This document shows positions 63,559-64,000 of a stretch of DNA of 64,000 bases, piece by piece; position 1 is the stretch's first letter; the number at the start of each line of letters is the position of its first letter. Position numbers and translations under genes: made by a program. Source of the stretch: Litchfieldia alkalitelluris. GTDB taxonomy: Bacteria; Bacillota; Bacilli; Bacillales; Bacillaceae_L. The notes under the pieces are model-generated. The model saw only the letters and a list, made by a program, of their open reading frames with translations, was not told where the DNA came from and did no database searches. Location of the stretch: NCBI RefSeq assembly GCF_002019645.1, contig NZ_KV917374.1, forward strand, positions 529,148 to 593,147, in the 5' to 3' direction.

Positions 63559-63936
63559 ATGGATAGTTTATTGAATCAGTATATGAATAATTACTTAATT
63601 GTGTTTGTCTTCCTGTGTTTAGGAGTCTTACTACCAATCGTGGCATTGACTGCTGGTCGTATCTTAAGACCAAGTGCCCCGAATGCAATGAAACAAACAA
63701 CCTATGAAAGTGGAATTGAGCCCTTTCATGATTCCCGTGTACAGTTCAATGTTCGCTATTATATTTTTGCACTTATGTTTGTCATTTTCGATGTGGAAAC
63801 AGTGTTTTTATATCCATGGGCTGTTGCTTATGAGAAGTTAGGGATATTTGCTCTAATTGAAATGCTTATCTTTGTTGCAATGTTACTAATTGGGTTGCTT
63901 TATGCTTGGAAGAAGGGGGTCCTAAAATGGACTTAA
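63559..63936 (+). CDS. nuoA: NADH-quinone oxidoreductase subunit A
   Basis: Small membrane subunit of complex I. 125 residues with three membrane segments and the family motif [20 protein letters not shown], then [20 protein letters not shown] (Glu and Asp in the quinone-coupling loop) and [18 protein letters not shown] lies before the ATG. Complex I is present in B. cereus, B. megaterium and relatives but absent from B. subtilis, which helps place the organism. It overlaps nuoB by 10 bp. Confidence 0.96.
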   Translation: MDSLLNQYMNNYLIVFVFLCLGVLLPIVALTAGRILRPSAPNAMKQTTYESGIEPFHDSRVQFNVRYYIFALMFVIFDVETVFLYPWAVAYEKLGIFALIEMLIFVAMLLIGLLYAWKKGVLKWT

Positions 63937-64000
63937 AGCTAGATAACATTACTCAAGAAGAAATGGAAGAAATGAGGCACAGTGTATTTTTAACGACATT
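63927..64000 (+). CDS. nuoB: NADH-quinone oxidoreductase subunit B, start only
   Basis: Only 24 codons lie in the window: [20 protein letters not shown], then FLTT. AGAAGGGGG precedes the ATG at 63927, inside the nuoA end. The assignment rests on the conserved nuoA-nuoB order and the FLTT-type approach to the first cluster region; the cysteines lie beyond the edge. Confidence 0.8.
   Translation, partial: MDLKLDNITQEEMEEMRHSVFLTT

Overview
The window is chromosomal DNA from a low-G+C, spore-forming member of the Bacillaceae. The gene order (uvsE, clsB, fadF, acdA, rpoE, pyrG, ywjG, spo0F, fba, murA, rho, rpmE, tdk, prfA, prmC, spoIIR, ywlB, ywlC, mntP, ywlE, rpiB, ywlG, glyA, upp, atp operon) is that of the origin-proximal ywj-ywl-atp region of Bacillus subtilis. 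It is not the B. subtilis group itself: a nuoA-nuoB complex I operon begins at the right edge, there is a fused isobutyryl-CoA mutase (icmF), and tal and glpX are absent from their usual places. Sporulation genes (spo0F, racA, spoIIR, a YhcN-type lipoprotein) support an endospore former.

Layout. 1-2385 (minus strand): UV endonuclease and cardiolipin synthase. 2470-13420: two FadR-type operator/promoters driving fadF and then a thiolase, 3-hydroxyacyl-CoA dehydrogenase, two acyl-CoA dehydrogenases, a TetR regulator and icmF, an acyl-CoA and branched-chain degradation unit feeding electrons to the quinone pool. 13421-17352: rpoE and pyrG, the latter with a textbook CTP-sensing reiterative-transcription attenuator, flanked by two tandem-repeat arrays. 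17353-23575: a broken serine hydrolase and the pxpB-pxpC-pxpA (5-oxoprolinase) operon split by a decayed IS200/IS605 element. 23614-31489: ywjG, spo0F, fba, murA, rho and rpmE with long repeat-rich gaps. 31490-38509: tdk of an unusual lineage, a GAF-PAS-PP2C phosphatase, a lipoprotein, racA, prfA-prmC, spoIIR. 38591-49286: ywlB, ywlC (carrying a DnaA-box cluster), a NERD protein, mntP, ywlE, a chemoreceptor, rpiB, ywlG, a frameshifted ECF sigma/anti-sigma pair, glyA. 49689-54658: upp, a very long tandem array, and a Vpr-like serine protease. 54877-62322: complete nine-gene atp operon. 63496-64000: promoter and start of the nuo operon.

The most striking feature is outside genes. Five intergenic tandem arrays (13582-14035, 16910-17248, 41410-42250, 50400-52310, 62415-62975) have unit lengths of 52 or 104 bp (2 x 52), although most have unrelated sequences. 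The three 52-bp arrays carry a hairpin in each unit; the two 104-bp arrays align to each other without gaps. 52 bp is close to five turns of B-DNA. I know no described system that matches, and I regard this as the main candidate for a new element class. A second, unrelated family of 150-200 bp structured dispersed repeats occurs at least six times in near-complete form.

Several accessory genes (serine hydrolase, tnpA, tnpB, sigma factor, anti-sigma) are frameshifted or carry a stop, while all housekeeping genes are intact. This favours true decay over systematic sequencing error, though raw reads would be needed to be sure.
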